This document shows positions 1-11,639 of a DNA stretch of 28,373 nucleotides, piece after piece. Within the stretch, counting starts at the first letter, position 1, and every line of letters begins with the position of its first letter. The DNA comes from Rhizophlyctis rosea (Eukaryota; Chytridiomycota; Chytridiomycetes; Rhizophlyctidales; Rhizophlyctidaceae), in assembly GCA_027596075.1 (NCBI GenBank), contig JADGJC010000428.1, forward strand, positions 1-28,373. Direction: 5' to 3'. Below the pieces are notes generated by a model. It worked only from the letters and a program-made list of their open reading frames with translations. It ran no database searches and had not been told where the DNA came from. The position numbers were made by a program, and so were the translations under genes.

Positions 1-72
1 GAAATTGACACCTAAAAGTAATATGCGCTGAGACGAATTCTGGTGAATCAATGGGCGTTGGGGGTTGTTGGG

Positions 73-91
73 CCCCCCCCCCCCCCCCCCC
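73..91. repeat. C19 homopolymer tract
   Basis: An uninterrupted run of 19 C follows GG on the plus strand. Such tracts are slippage-prone in replication and sequencing, so the exact length is uncertain. Nothing around it looks like a gene. Confidence 0.95.
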
Positions 92-170
92 TCTTTCGTA
101 TGCTCACGAAGGGAGTCACTTCCTTTGTCAAATGACCACAAAAATCAATAAATTTTGAGCTGAAAACAAG

Positions 171-334
171 CTAAAACTTCTGCACGCTTCAGAAGTTTTA
201 GAATACATCCTGGTAGCCAGGAAGGAATTTTCTCATGCAGAACATTTGCTACCAATGAAATCCTTCCCAATTTTCTTCCGTGGTCCTGGTGGCACGGGAA
301 GGGGAATTGGGAAGGAATTACCTCGTGCAGAACC
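171..334. repeat. Cluster of three hairpins with an internal direct repeat
   Basis: Three inverted repeats lie side by side. The first is a perfect 12-bp stem (171-182 with 190-201) around a 7-nt loop. The second pairs 211-217 with 248-254 (7 bp). The third is an imperfect stem of about 22 bp (261-282 with 293-316) containing CCTTCCCAATT and its complement. A direct repeat ending in CTC-R-TGCAGAAC occurs near 220-243 and 310-333, about 90 bp apart. The dense folding suggests a small non-coding mobile relic or a structured RNA. No terminal repeat, target duplication or ORF was found to decide between these. Confidence 0.6.
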
Positions 335-3300
335 TCTCTAATGTGGGTGAAAATGATTGAGACGGGTTGAGCGATCCACAGAAACCAACAGCCTTGAACG
401 GCGTTAGGAACCTGTGTTCAATGCGCGGTCAACAATATGTAGATGACGGACCCGTTACTTATTTTTGTCTCACCTTGGTGATATCTTTGAAACGTTTTGG
501 GAGTTTCCTGCCAGGGATATGAAAAGAGGTACCAGATTTGGGGCATTGGACGACACAGTCGGCAGTACGAAGAACAAGCGAGACCGCCTTGAAGTTGTGT
601 GCCATTACAAAATCCGTTTTCGTGGGATGATGAGAGACAAGTGTTGTTGCTCTGGATTTTGCTCCATAATGACGGACACCTTTCCGAAGAAATTCATGAG
701 AGTCCTCATGACCCACCTAAATGGAAACAAAACGAAATGACTTGTCAGAAAACCCCATGGCCGCTCAAGTGGGATTTGTGCTCAATCAAGCTACATCCAT
801 TTTGTTGAAGCTTCAATCATGTATTTCGGAATTATGTGAGCTATTGAAACGCATCTCGAACCTTGCACGCATCGACCTTATTCTATAGTATTTGACAACT
901 GACAAAAGGGCATCGGGCCATTGTGACATGTATCTGACTGAAACTACCGAGTAAGTCAAAGGTCGCTGTTCCCAAAAATGAATGGACTCGACGAGAGCGA
1001 TGACAACGACGTATCTCGGCTCTTTCGTGATTGCCTGGGTGCCGCGGATATATGTATGTGGGAGACCATGTGTCCCAACGTTTAGTAAAGAACTTCCGCA
1101 GATTATCTCGATGGTGGGATCATCAACTTCATCGTCATGAAGGATATACAAGAAGGATCAACATGGTAGACCGTTGTTATTAGCTGGCTCACGCAACTCA
1201 CGCAGTCCACTCACGTCCGCTCCATGACATGTGGATGTGCTTGCATGGATGAATTCGTCAATGCATCTGGCTGGATACTCTTTTATTTTTCGTTACGTTC
1301 CCGACCACTTGAAGTTGAACTCATTCCCCAAACGTTATACTGGCTGGTTTCTGACTGATCATCAGATTGATGTTTGGAGTAGCAGAATACCACATTTGCA
1401 ATGCGGATGCGCAAAAAAGAAATGGTCGACCGACATAATCCGGTGGCAATGCGCAAGACGCACACCCCACCATGACGCTGAGAGTAACAACGAGGACGAC
1501 GGAAGCATCTCAGTGTGGAAATGTATGACACTGCATGAAATTCGGAGGGGTATGGCGGCAAAAAAGAGCAAATTCCTTACAGAGCAGTAGGAGGCCGACT
1601 GATGTCTCGTGAAGATAGCAAGGTCCATTCGTTGCTCAAGTCATGAGCTTCATCCATTCGTCACCCGTCCTCATTCCCCCGCCCCCACAAATGATCGATG
1701 TACATTGTCCTTCTCCCCTGGAATGATCGAGCAAACATCCTTCGACCACAATAATTCATAACGCGGTCAGGGCTCATTCGTACTGCACCTCAGGGATGAT
1801 GGCAGCAGAGGGTGGATCACAGTTGGAAAGGTCGTTTCCAGGTTTGTAATGTGATATCTGCATGATGCCGAGTCGAGCAGAATGAATGGTCAGCTGTTGA
1901 GTCTGACATCGGAATGGTTTGGACATCCGAACTATGGACGGGTCTTTTGAATTGTTGAACAACGAATGCATGGTGATAATTGGCACAATCAAAAAAGTGA
2001 AGGATGACCGGAGGGACCTGCAAGCTGCGGCGGCAATATACGTTGGGGATATTCAACACGGACTGTCAGGAAGAGCATATGCTTCATAATATGATTGTTA
2101 TTTCGGTTCTATAGATTTCTTGAGGGGGTGGAAAAAGAAGTACCGACGTACTTCCTCACATTCAAGGTCGCAAGGGAATGCCCTCTGTGCACCGTGCATG
2201 ATTTTTCAGAAATACATACAAGATACAATGTAATTCAAGAGAAAGCCATACTGGTATAGTGATTCAGTTTTCGTCCAAGAGTTTCCAACGTATATCTTTT
2301 GACATACCTCCCAGAAGTTCAAACTCTTTTTCGCTGACTTCCCGCGATAGAGTTTAAAGACCTTCAACCAAAAACAAATCCGATTTCCTAAAAACTTCAT
2401 GCCCCAAGCGTGCGTCTCGGGCTTGACGGCAAACAGCAAGAATCTTGGCGTCCAACCAACCAGAGGGTTTTGTTCATATTTTGATTGACAACCCGAGTAG
2501 CAAGGGAAATAGGGGAAAGAAAATCCGGCAAAAAATGACACACAACTGCGCAGGCAACGACGTACGCTTGCATCCATTCTCGAATCAACAATGATGCAGC
2601 AAACTGCACACAGTGGCGATCTCTGCGGAGGTCTGTTGGCACCATGTGGCGGTATGCCAATAATGGTCAAGGATGCATGTTCCTGCTGAAGGAATATGCG
2701 ATTCCACTTTGCCAAAGAATTGCTAAGTACTTGCAAATTTCAGAAGAATTACTAGGGCCCACTTCACCACCCGCAAGCCACAACGTGTACGTAATTACTT
2801 GGAGGCGGTGAGGGCACAGTCCTCCAACAAAACACACGATGACGTCAACTTACCCATATCTGCCAACACTCAACACTCTCACACTGTCACTATCGATATT
2901 CTTCAACCCAACTTCCGCATTACCTTGAAATTGAAACGTTGCGGAGGTATATTGTCCAATCGAAACATCCCTTTCCATCTCTTTTTTCAGTTTACGAAGA
3001 TGGAAATTGAAACGAAAGCAAGAGCGGGTTTTCAATTCCCAACAAAAGGTGAAAAAAGAAATGGCTATCCTCGAGAGAAACATGAAGATGTCCCAACCCC
3101 AAATTGGAACCGTACCCGGTTGGTTGACACAAGTGGGTCAAAAGTCAACACTTTCCCGTGTCATTGAAACAGATAAACATTCCCACATCCGAGTCTCAAG
3201 GACGGATGCTAAAAGACATCGGGACCAAAAAAAAAAAACAAAACACCCTCGAAGATCCTCACAATCAGTTCATGGTTGAAACCCCGCATACAAATACTTT

Positions 3301-3597
3301 TAGCAACTGCCCAACGTCCAACACGTTTTCCAAACCAACATTGAAAAGGCGCAATGATTACTGCCCCATAGCAAACAACAGACAAAACATAGGATGTATA
3401 CATGCCGACACCACAGCAAAAAAAAACTTGTTATTCCACCCTAATACACAACAAAAAAAAGGCGTATATATGTATAATCGAAAGCTATCAAAAAAATCGC
3501 GAACCCCCTCCCCCACAACGAAATTTACATGAAAAAGCCGGGTAAACACCTCATCCCCCATCCCTTTCCCCCCTCCTTCCCCTCCCCTCTCCCTCCT
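335..3597. other. Gene-free stretch
   Basis: Only short open frames occur, overlapping on both strands, with no family motif, start context or consistent exon structure. The longest is a 176-codon frame on the minus strand (2206-2736), rich in Cys, Phe and Trp with no recognisable domain. Positions 3220-3600 are A-rich then C-rich, directly beyond the 3' end of the bZIP gene, and may contain its 3' untranslated region. I see no gene here. Confidence 0.5.
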
Positions 3598-5552
3598 CTA
3601 ATACCCCGCCATAACCTGCCCATGATGCTGATGCCCATGATGATGGCCCCCTCCCCCCATCATCCCCTGCCCAACCTGCTGCGCAAACTGACTACTACTC
3701 GAAATATACTGCTGTATAACATTACATTCGCAATTTCTATGGAGGAGTAATTGGTTCTTGAGAACGAGAATCTCCTCCTTAAGACCGTGAACAACCATCT
3801 GGAGGTGTCTGTTCTTAGCGGATATCTCGGAGGAGCGGCGTTCAAGTTCTTGCATCCAGGCTTTCTTTTTTTGGCGGCATTTGGAAGCTGAGAAGAGAGG
3901 GGATGTGAGTCGACCGGCGCACAGGAAAGGAAGAGTGTCCAAATTGAGACTTACCAGCCAACCGATTCCTCTCCAAAAACTTCTTCCTCTTCTCCTCTTC
4001 ATCCGGATCCTCCATCCCCGCAACACCTGCCTTCCTCTTACTCCCCGTCTTCGTGCTGCCCCCACCCTCACCCTCAAGCTTCACAACCGCCTCCCCACCC
4101 TCCTGCCTCGCGAAATCCTCCATCGAGCTCGCAACACTCTGGAACGAGTCCCGCCTATCACGGTTGAACACCGGTGAAGCCGACCCGCTGTATCGCCCCC
4201 CTCCGGAAGGGTGGAGTAAGGTTGGATCAGCGTATTGCGGGTGAGAGTGCCATGAGTCGGGTACCGCGGATGTTGGAGACGGGGACGAGTTCTCGCCCGT
4301 CAGGTCGCGCGGGTGGACATTGTCGTGGATGCTGCTGCGGCGGGATGTGGAGGAGGCGTATGGGTCGGCGGGTGTGGGGCTGCGGGCGCGGTCGGTGATG
4401 ATGGAGGGGACGAGGGGGACGGGTTCGTATGTTGAGGAATTGCTTGGGCGGCGTTGGCCTGCGAAGGAGGTTTTGATGGGTGTTTGCGGGGTGATGGTTG
4501 GGCTTGGTGGGAAGGTGACGGATGTGGTGGGTGCTGTTGATGATGATGTGGTTGGGGGTGTGGAGGAGGTGATGCCGTCTGCGGCGGGGGCGACGGAGGG
4601 GGTTGCTTCGGTTGCGAATTGTTGGTCGAAGGGGTTGTAATCGCCCGATGCGTAGCGGGTCATGATTCCTGTTTGTTGTTAGAACGGTATGTGTGAGTGT
4701 GTGATGGTACGTGGCGGAGATGGCTGACATGAAGGATGGGATGCAACAACACACCTGGTGTGAAGCGGAACTCCGACGTGAACTCGTTGAGGAAGCGACT
4801 CGGCGTTACAAGTGGTGTATCTGCAACGAAGCAACAGCAGGAAGGAGAAGAAGGTTAGCTGCACAGTAGACGAAATGAAAAGAGCCGGAGCTCCCGAAAC
4901 CTTCCCATCCATGCTTTTAACAACTCCCACCCCCATCATCAAATCAATTTCAACGCTTCCCCAACATTGACGATACCACCCTCCGATATGACCGCATACG
5001 TTGCCCGCCCTCCTCGTTCCGGCAACGCACTGTCAATTGGGAAAAGCAACTGCACGCCCATGCGCGCTAGTGGCTCCCCCTTCGTTCACCAGCCATCCCT
5101 GCTAGTCCCCTCATCAAAGCTGCAGACACTCTCTCGTCCGTACCCATGATGTCTTCCAGGTATGTTAGACGAATGAAGTGAGAGGTGATGGATGAATGTG
5201 TTCAGCTACTCAAAGGATGTCTACAGTCTGATGATGATGACGGTAGATGGGTGGGGAACAGGTTTCACGGATGATGGTGACGGTATATCAAAGGTATTCT
5301 CAAATGGTCGATCCCACCCCAAGGTTTTGGTTTTTGAAATTGTTAGGGGTAATAAGTGCTAAAGGTAAAGATTTTTTACCCTCAACGTCCCGTTTTGTTT
5401 TTTGACCCCCCGCCCCCTTTCACTTCCCCCCCCCCCCCCCCCTTCATAACACGCTATTAGTAAGCTTACTCACCCATGATGCTATCGAAGTTTGATGCCG
5501 ATGGTAGAGGGAAGAGAGGAGGAGTGAGGAGCGAGTCGAATTCGATGGGCAT
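3598..5552 (-). CDS. ATF/CREB-type bZIP transcription factor (ATF2/Atf1-like)
   Basis: Proposed nuclear DNA-binding regulator that dimerises through a leucine zipper; this family mediates stress-MAPK responses in fungi. Exons by phase and GT-AG sites are 5474-5552, 4755-4820, 3955-4668 and 3598-3887, giving 382 residues ending at TAG. The 67-nt last intron splits the basic region; joined, it reads NRLAASKCRQKKKAW, matching the invariant N-x-x-A-A-x-x-C-R. A leucine zipper follows, with the HRNC motif, then a Gly/His-rich tail. Exon 3 is rich in Ser/Thr-Pro. Exon 2 encodes TPLVTPSRFLNEF, resembling the TP-rich kinase-target stretch of ATF2. Exon 1 (MPIEFDSLLTPPLFPL) looks like an activation segment and has a strong GTGAGT donor in the right phase, but its 653-nt intron is long for this window, so exon 1 is the least certain part. 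If it is wrong, the start lies elsewhere upstream of 4820. Confidence 0.85.
5426..5442. repeat. C17 homopolymer tract
   Basis: Seventeen consecutive C on the plus strand (G17 in the sense of the bZIP gene). It falls inside the proposed long first intron, 32 bases from its donor site. It is similar to the tract at 73-91. Confidence 0.95.
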
Positions 5553-8500
5553 GGTTGCGAGTCGGTGTCTGGGTCGCGGTAGGGAGTTGGGGGTATCTAG
5601 GTGGAGGAACGCTCAGTGGAGGTGGGCTTTGCACTTCCCGCTTGCAGGATTCGAATGCGCGTGTATACAGGAGGCGAAGCGTTTGGTGCTATCGCGTGAA
5701 GACGCACACGAGAATGTGGTTATGCGTAGCTTCAACCGATGATGACAATGACGTAGTCGCCGAAGAACGGTGGGGTGGTAGTCAATATGGAGATTAGAAC
5801 ACAAGGTTGGTGAATGGAAGTTGCGTTCCAGTGAATAGGGTGCGATGCAGTAAGCAGCGGCAAGAGCTGCAAGCACGGAGGTTGCGGACGTGATGCCTTA
5901 TCGAAACTAAGTGCGTAATGATCAGCACAGGGTGTTGATAGTGGGTAATGGACTATGCTAGTAGCAAAGACGATTTGATTGGTTCTGCTATGTGTTATGC
6001 CCCCCTATGATGCAAGAGGGTGGGAAACGCAGAGTGAAACGCGACGGGGCGAGAACGAGCGAGACCGTGATTGGGCAAGATGGACAAGCGCCGCCAATCC
6101 GAGACAATCACGACAGCGGGGGAGTGTGGTTTCAACCTAACAGCTCGATAGACTATGATCAATGCAACTATGCTGGCCGTCGACCCTCTACCAAAACAAT
6201 GGATGAATGCAGGGATAGTCTCAGGGATAGACAAGGTGGGTCTGGGGTGTCAACGCGTGGTAGGTGGAGAAACTGTATGATGGGTAGGGTAGCTCTAAAC
6301 AGACACGCGAACCCCACCGTATGTCTTTGCTATGTTGTTAATATCGCTGAACGAATAGTGACGAGATAGGGTATGTATGCGATGAGCGAATAGTGATGTG
6401 TGGAGGATTCACGGGTGGGGAGGGACGGAGGGTCATGCCGTGTTTTAATATACCATCAACAACCCCATAGGGTTGCCAGCAATGGTGACTATGGGATAGG
6501 AATAGGAACGAATCCAGGAAATGGGGAGTACTACACATTCGGGGAGGCACACGGAGCCACATGCAATTTTCGATAACTTTCCTTGCGGGCAGTGCAACTT
6601 AGTGTGCCTCTTTGCTGTGAGTTTCCCTCAACTTCCATCTGGAAATGTCCGCAGTGCGTGGCAAAGTGTGATGGGAATGATTAGTTCCAATGATTTGGGA
6701 CATAGGACCCGTATCAAGCTCATGACGCTTGACCCCTGACGCCTCTCACCGGGTTTCTGGTGTCTTCGCGTGTCGCGCAACCCCCCTTTCCTTGGCTCGC
6801 GTCCGCGGGTCGCGTTTTTTGCCCCTTTCCCAACGGAACTGATATGGAGTTGCAGACTCGCCTCTCGCCAACAAACTCTCACGGTCTCCGAAGAGGGTTT
6901 ATCGCTTTGACAAGTCGCCACATTCACACCAACTCACCAACCACACTTCCGCCATTTCTGGGATGACGGTTCAGGGGTCTCCAGTTGGCACGCAACCACA
7001 AATCAACGACCAATCAAGCCTCACCAGAGTCACCACCAACCTCGAAATCAAATCAATTTACCGTCACCCCCTGCCTCAGAGATCGAGAAATGTCCCCTCA
7101 ACCGGCTGGAACAGATCGTCGGGTCCAGAACCTTGAGAGTGTGGCTCGGCCTTCAATGTCGCGTTCACTGACGTCATTTACGTCATATGCTCCAATGCGC
7201 AGATGCGGCTAAGCCCCGGGCTGCGGGTGTGGCGTCGCGGAGAACTGATTAGCCGCGGACAGGGGGATTTGGGGTCCAATGAAAGGGTGGGCGCGGTTTT
7301 GGGTTTTGCCGCAGCGTCATTGGTGCAGACACTGACGGTTTCCGAAGTTTGCCTAAAGGTTTCCCACTTCGAACTACTTCCACAATTTCCACAGACGTCC
7401 GCCTGTCCAATCGTTTTTGCTCCCTGTCAAAAGGTCTTACCTACGAAGACAGAGTGCTGGACACCCAAAGTCTTTCTCATGTTCGCTGGGAACTTCGCAG
7501 TTTGCTCCAGCGGTCGTGTTCAAGCGGAGCAGGACCTTGGACACCTGCTTCCCATCGATATTTCCTACACTGCCTTCCCTGGAAAGGAAAGGTGGTTGCT
7601 CCGGCTGTTACCATTCCGGTATAATATCGCCAAATTTATTTCGTGAGTGATATCCACCAAAACTCTCGCGATGCTTTGATGCCGGTACCCGCACATCAGC
7701 TCTCCTATGAAATGTGTAGTGCAGAAGTGGTTGGGCGGTAAGACCTCTAGTCTTACTGACCTGTGCTGCATAACAGAGCATTATTTACAATCGTGAGTGA
7801 TACCGGTAAGTATATTTGCTCCAACCCTCTGGATGTGTCGGAGCCGTTCGCCCTGTCCACCCATACCGGGGAGTACTTCATTGCTTATTTTTTGTACCCC
7901 GCCAGCTACCCTTGCAATTTCCGTACGTTATTGCGTTTGACGTTCGGGCGGGAGTACTGCTGTTCGGGAAGTCCAATGCATATCAAGCGGCACCATAACC
8001 CGCCAATACTTGGAGCAAAACCCGGTCACACAGGCCATGAGCGCAGTCTCTTCTTCATCGTGACCACTTATTTTCTCTCTACTCCCCAGATTTGCAATCT
8101 TACATCCTTGCCCTTTCACATGAATCGTTCTACCTGCCAAACCCCCAATCCAGTATGGGGAGTGTACATCTGATTGCTAAAAATCCCATGGTAACATTTC
8201 AATGAAAATGAACTACAATGGCAAAGACAGTGAAGAAATGGATGGCGAGGATGTCTTTTGCGCGCGACATGCGTTCAAAACCAGCATCGTGGCAATCCAA
8301 TCCCAACAGAGCAAACTGAGCAACGCTCTTATTTTTCTACTCCACAACTTTTATTCGAATACGAACGAATGCAATTCGATGCTGTCATCTTGGTGGACAT
8401 GTACACATCCATCTACGCAACCACATGTCAATATGCAGATACATATGGACATGGCAGACACATTCCGCAGATGTCCCCTCCATATTTCGTCAAATTCCAA

Positions 8501-8611
8501 CCAAGTCTTTTTTCGGCGTGTCGTATGTTGTGCCTTGTACCATATGCGTAGAGAGAGAGAATCGTTACGCACCTTTGCTGATGACGGAATCACATAAACG
8601 CCAAAGTACTC
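5553..8611. other. Intergenic stretch, no gene recognised
   Basis: The first few hundred bases would be the promoter side of the bZIP gene. The rest contains scattered short frames only. Frames of 125 codons (5992-6369, plus) and 147 codons (7203-7646, plus) have no recognisable domain and are overlapped by equally long frames. Minor repeats include CGAATAGTGA near 6352 and 6386, and TCGTGAGTGATA near 7639 and 7791. Nothing supports a gene. Confidence 0.45.
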
Positions 8612-9059
8612 ATGACTCTGCAAGAACGCTACGGTTTCGACAACGAGACGCTCACCAAGTCACAACGGAAGCGCTTGCAACAAACTCTCGGCACGAAACT
8701 CCACCCGGGAACGAACCAACCTCTCTGGGCAAGGATGGTCAACAAACACATCTTCCCGAAGAAGAAGGTCTCGGAAGCGGACCGCCTCTATGCCGAAGCC
8801 GCTGCCAGAGTCTACATACACGGTGGAAAACAAGGCGATACCATTAACCCCCACTATGCTGAGGACGATGGCAAATGGAGGAACCTGGGGAGGTGACAAG
8901 GTGTTCCCTAATGAGACGCCGATTGAGGAGGAGGAGTTGGTGGAGGCTGGGGAGGTGGGGAGTAGGAAGCGGAAGGGCAAGGAGAAGGAGAAGGAGGAAA
9001 AGGGGAAGAAGGAGAAGGCGGACAAGACGAGGAAGAGGAGGCAGGTTGGGGATGAATAG
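8612..9059 (+). CDS. Hypothetical protein with Lys/Glu-rich tail, phase break inside
   Basis: I do not recognise this gene. An open frame from ATG 8612 encodes about 93 residues beginning MTLQERYGFDNETLTKSQRK, hydrophilic and helix-like. It runs into TGA at 8894, while the frame one base on stays open to TAG at 9059. That second frame encodes an acidic PIEEEELVEAGE stretch and a strongly basic tail of KRKGKEKEKEEK type, like a nuclear localisation or nucleolar tail. A 58-nt intron (8823-8880) would join the two in phase and has a TTAAC branch-like site, but its GTGGAA donor is poor. A single-base indel is the alternative. The skewed composition may also mean a chance frame. Confidence 0.3.
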
Positions 9060-11500
9060 GTATGGTATGTAGGTAGGTAGATGTAGGGGTATGTCAGCGG
9101 CGTATACGTAGGGACGGTGGTGTACTCTATTTGATATGTTTTTCAATGCAGTATTGAGGTGATCAATTATGGATGTGTGAGTGGGGCCTGCTTGAACGGA
9201 TGGATGGGGACCAAAATGGACCATCTGAGGGGAAATCGCACGGTGGAGGCCCTATTTGGTTGTTTGGGGGACGACGGACAATCTGGCTACGCATGTGGTG
9301 ACGGGAAAAACGGGCGTAGGAAGGGCGACCAATTGGTCACCCAATGGATGACCACTTTTTCCGTAGGTGGTGGCTCTACGTTTGGCGACCATGGGGTCGT
9401 CCATTAGGTAACCAAAAGAGGGTGGTCGATGTACGCACCTGCAGGGTATGGGTGAAGATTGTGATGGAGGTCGCACATCAATCGTCACCGTGCACTTCAC
9501 CTGTAATGCACATCTCAACCTGGAAGCTGATATCACTCATTACCCCTGGCGCAGCGGAGATGTGAAGTTTGAGCAGCTTGTAATGAAAGTTTGGCTAGCC
9601 TACACCGCATTTGAATGCGCAGTAAGGGTGGTTGCTGGGTTTGAGGATCGTGAAGTTTTTGCATACTTTCAAAACGATGAGAGTGAGTTGAGCGGCTTTC
9701 GAAAGGAAAGATCAGCGGAAAAAAACCATGGATGAAACGAGTTGTCAAATCCTGACATATTTCTTGAGATCTCGCAAAATTGGATAGCGACCGTTTTTGA
9801 ACGACATAAGTATGACAGCCCTCGTCAAGTGTGCTTCATATTACTTCCCCTGAGTTTCATGTCCGAAATTACTCATCAACGGTTGACCCAGATCTTCTGC
9901 TTGTTTTATACGGTTTGACGCATGTCACACCAGGTTGTTCGATGGCAATATGAGCGGTGGTGGAACAAAACTCTCACTTGAGTCCATAGATCTCAGAAAG
10001 ACCAGGGCATGCAATGCTCGGACACTTGAGATGATTGTTTCCTTTGCTCAACGCGCCAGACTAGCAATCATAACCTGATGGCCTTCGTTGTTAGTCTCAC
10101 ATTCACAACGTACTGCACTCCTCTTTCGCATCGCAGAGGGGGATGTGACCATGATGATGGGAACATTTGGGTCTCTGCTGGCTGTGAACAATGCAGGTGT
10201 TGACACTTAATTGTCTGCCAGCGGATGCATCAATGGGATTGAGTCTGAGTGAGTGGGAAGCAATACTTGCAATTGCCGTTTGCCACGAGCTGCTGGTGCA
10301 GTGTAAGTAACGAAGCTACCCGCTGCCGCATGTGCGCACTACAAAGTTTGTATATTTTCGTGAATGCACCAGGACGCTAGGTATGGTTTGCAGGTCGAGT
10401 CGGCGGCATTCGGGCAATCATGCTGGACCGAGGTAGGCCTTGAGATGAACCTTTTCGGATACGTCATAGCATTGAAAAAGTCAAAGAATCTAATAGATTG
10501 GGTTGAAAGACCGACCGAGAAAACATTTTCACTCCATCACCGTACATGAGCCAAAGATACCGATGTGGCGCAGCCAGGTTAGACCCCGAGAAACGCGTTA
10601 CGTAATCAAAATTTGATAACAAACAAACCGGCATCTTCAGATGGGGGCACCTGTGTGGTGCATACCTACTCTCCCGCGTTTCCACGTTTCCCAGCTATCA
10701 CATCTGGTGGTATCAATTGCAATTAAACTTTTCAATGCCATCACTGCGCATGTTCATCAATGTGGCACAAAATGAACTTGTCCTTCGATCAAGCCCGTTC
10801 ATTTGCGTATTCACGAGTACGAGTAAAGGCAACCATGTGCGTAATTGTGGAAAGTGATGGCTTTGACGCGCAGGAATGCGCAGTGATCATGGAATCCATT
10901 TCTGGAGTGGAATTGAATGCTGCGGAGGGCGCTACCGTCGGCTGTCCGGTTGCCTGATGGGCACGTTGGGGCCTATATCGACGCATGGGACGAGCATGGA
11001 GCCGGCATTCTCATGAGATGATAGTGAACTACCCGCTCTGTCCGATGCGATCGCTCCGGACGGAAGGAGACGTTCAAGCGCTGTCTTTCCAATTCAGCCG
11101 CATTTTCTCAATGCCGTAGACATATTACTGCTATGGTTTTGATATGAGGAGGGTTTTGATTGAACCAAATATTAGCCGGTAGTGGTCTTGTTATATTTTC
11201 CCGCATGATAGACCATGTGGGAGTCGCGCTTGAAGGCATGGGTCCATGTCAACCATAAGAAGAAGGCACAGAAGTTTAACCGTCCGCGCACTGATCCTTC
11301 TGGTTACGCGTGGCAGCTTATGATGCCTATGTCTAGGGGCCTCCTGTCCTTTGCTGTTGCGGAAGTCCCTATCATGCTGAAGACGCAGACACTAACGACC
11401 GACAAATCTAGCTTATCCTTACAGACCAGAAGGGCAAGATGGAACTGTTATGGAGGGAGAAGCGAGAACGCGCGAAGTCAAATGCCAATGCCAAGGAATC
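9060..11500. other. Intergenic stretch, no gene recognised
   Basis: Contains GT-rich simple sequence just after 9060 and the two-unit repeat described separately, then only short unconvincing frames on both strands. It separates the hypothetical ORF from the amidase promoter region. Confidence 0.45.
9324..9413. repeat. Two 30-bp imperfect repeat units 60 bp apart, with palindromes
   Basis: Units 9324-9353 and 9384-9413 both start GGCGACCA and share about two thirds of their bases. The first contains a perfect 12-bp palindrome GACCAATTGGTC (9327-9338); the second has the related GACCATGGGGTC. They could be paired binding sites or a relic of a small element. Confidence 0.5.
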
Positions 11501-11507
11501 TATAAAG
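11501..11507 (+). promoter_or_regulatory. Candidate TATA box for the amidase gene
   Basis: TATAAAG lies 139 bases before the ATG at 11640. It is followed by a CT-rich and then A-rich leader (ATTAACAAATCTTTAACC before the ATG), typical of fungal 5' leaders. This is inference from sequence alone. Confidence 0.4.
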
Positions 11508-11639
11508 AGCGCCAAGGACAACATCCTCCCCCAACTTTCAGCACCCAGCTCAATCATACAACGCTCACAAGCTGCAGCCTCCCCAGTAGACTATAGACTC
11601 TAGACTTTTTCCATCTCCAACATTAACAAATCTTTAACC

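Noticed and set aside
2206..2736. 176-codon open frame on the minus strand
   Set aside because: No domain, odd Cys/Phe/Trp-rich composition, a second long frame overlaps it on the same strand, and no exon-like signals; a chance frame is likelier.
4940..5055. Minus-strand frame ending in VNVGEALKLI then TGA, upstream of the bZIP exons
   Set aside because: It reads like a protein C-terminus, but no upstream exon joins it and it falls inside the proposed first bZIP intron; no family recognised.
5640..5665. GGATTCGAATGC as a tRNA T-arm
   Set aside because: No A-box at the right distance, no acceptor or anticodon stem, no T-run after it.
8202..8597. 131-codon plus-strand frame before the hypothetical ORF
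   Set aside because: Rich in Cys, His and Met with no motif, overlapped by similar frames on both strands.
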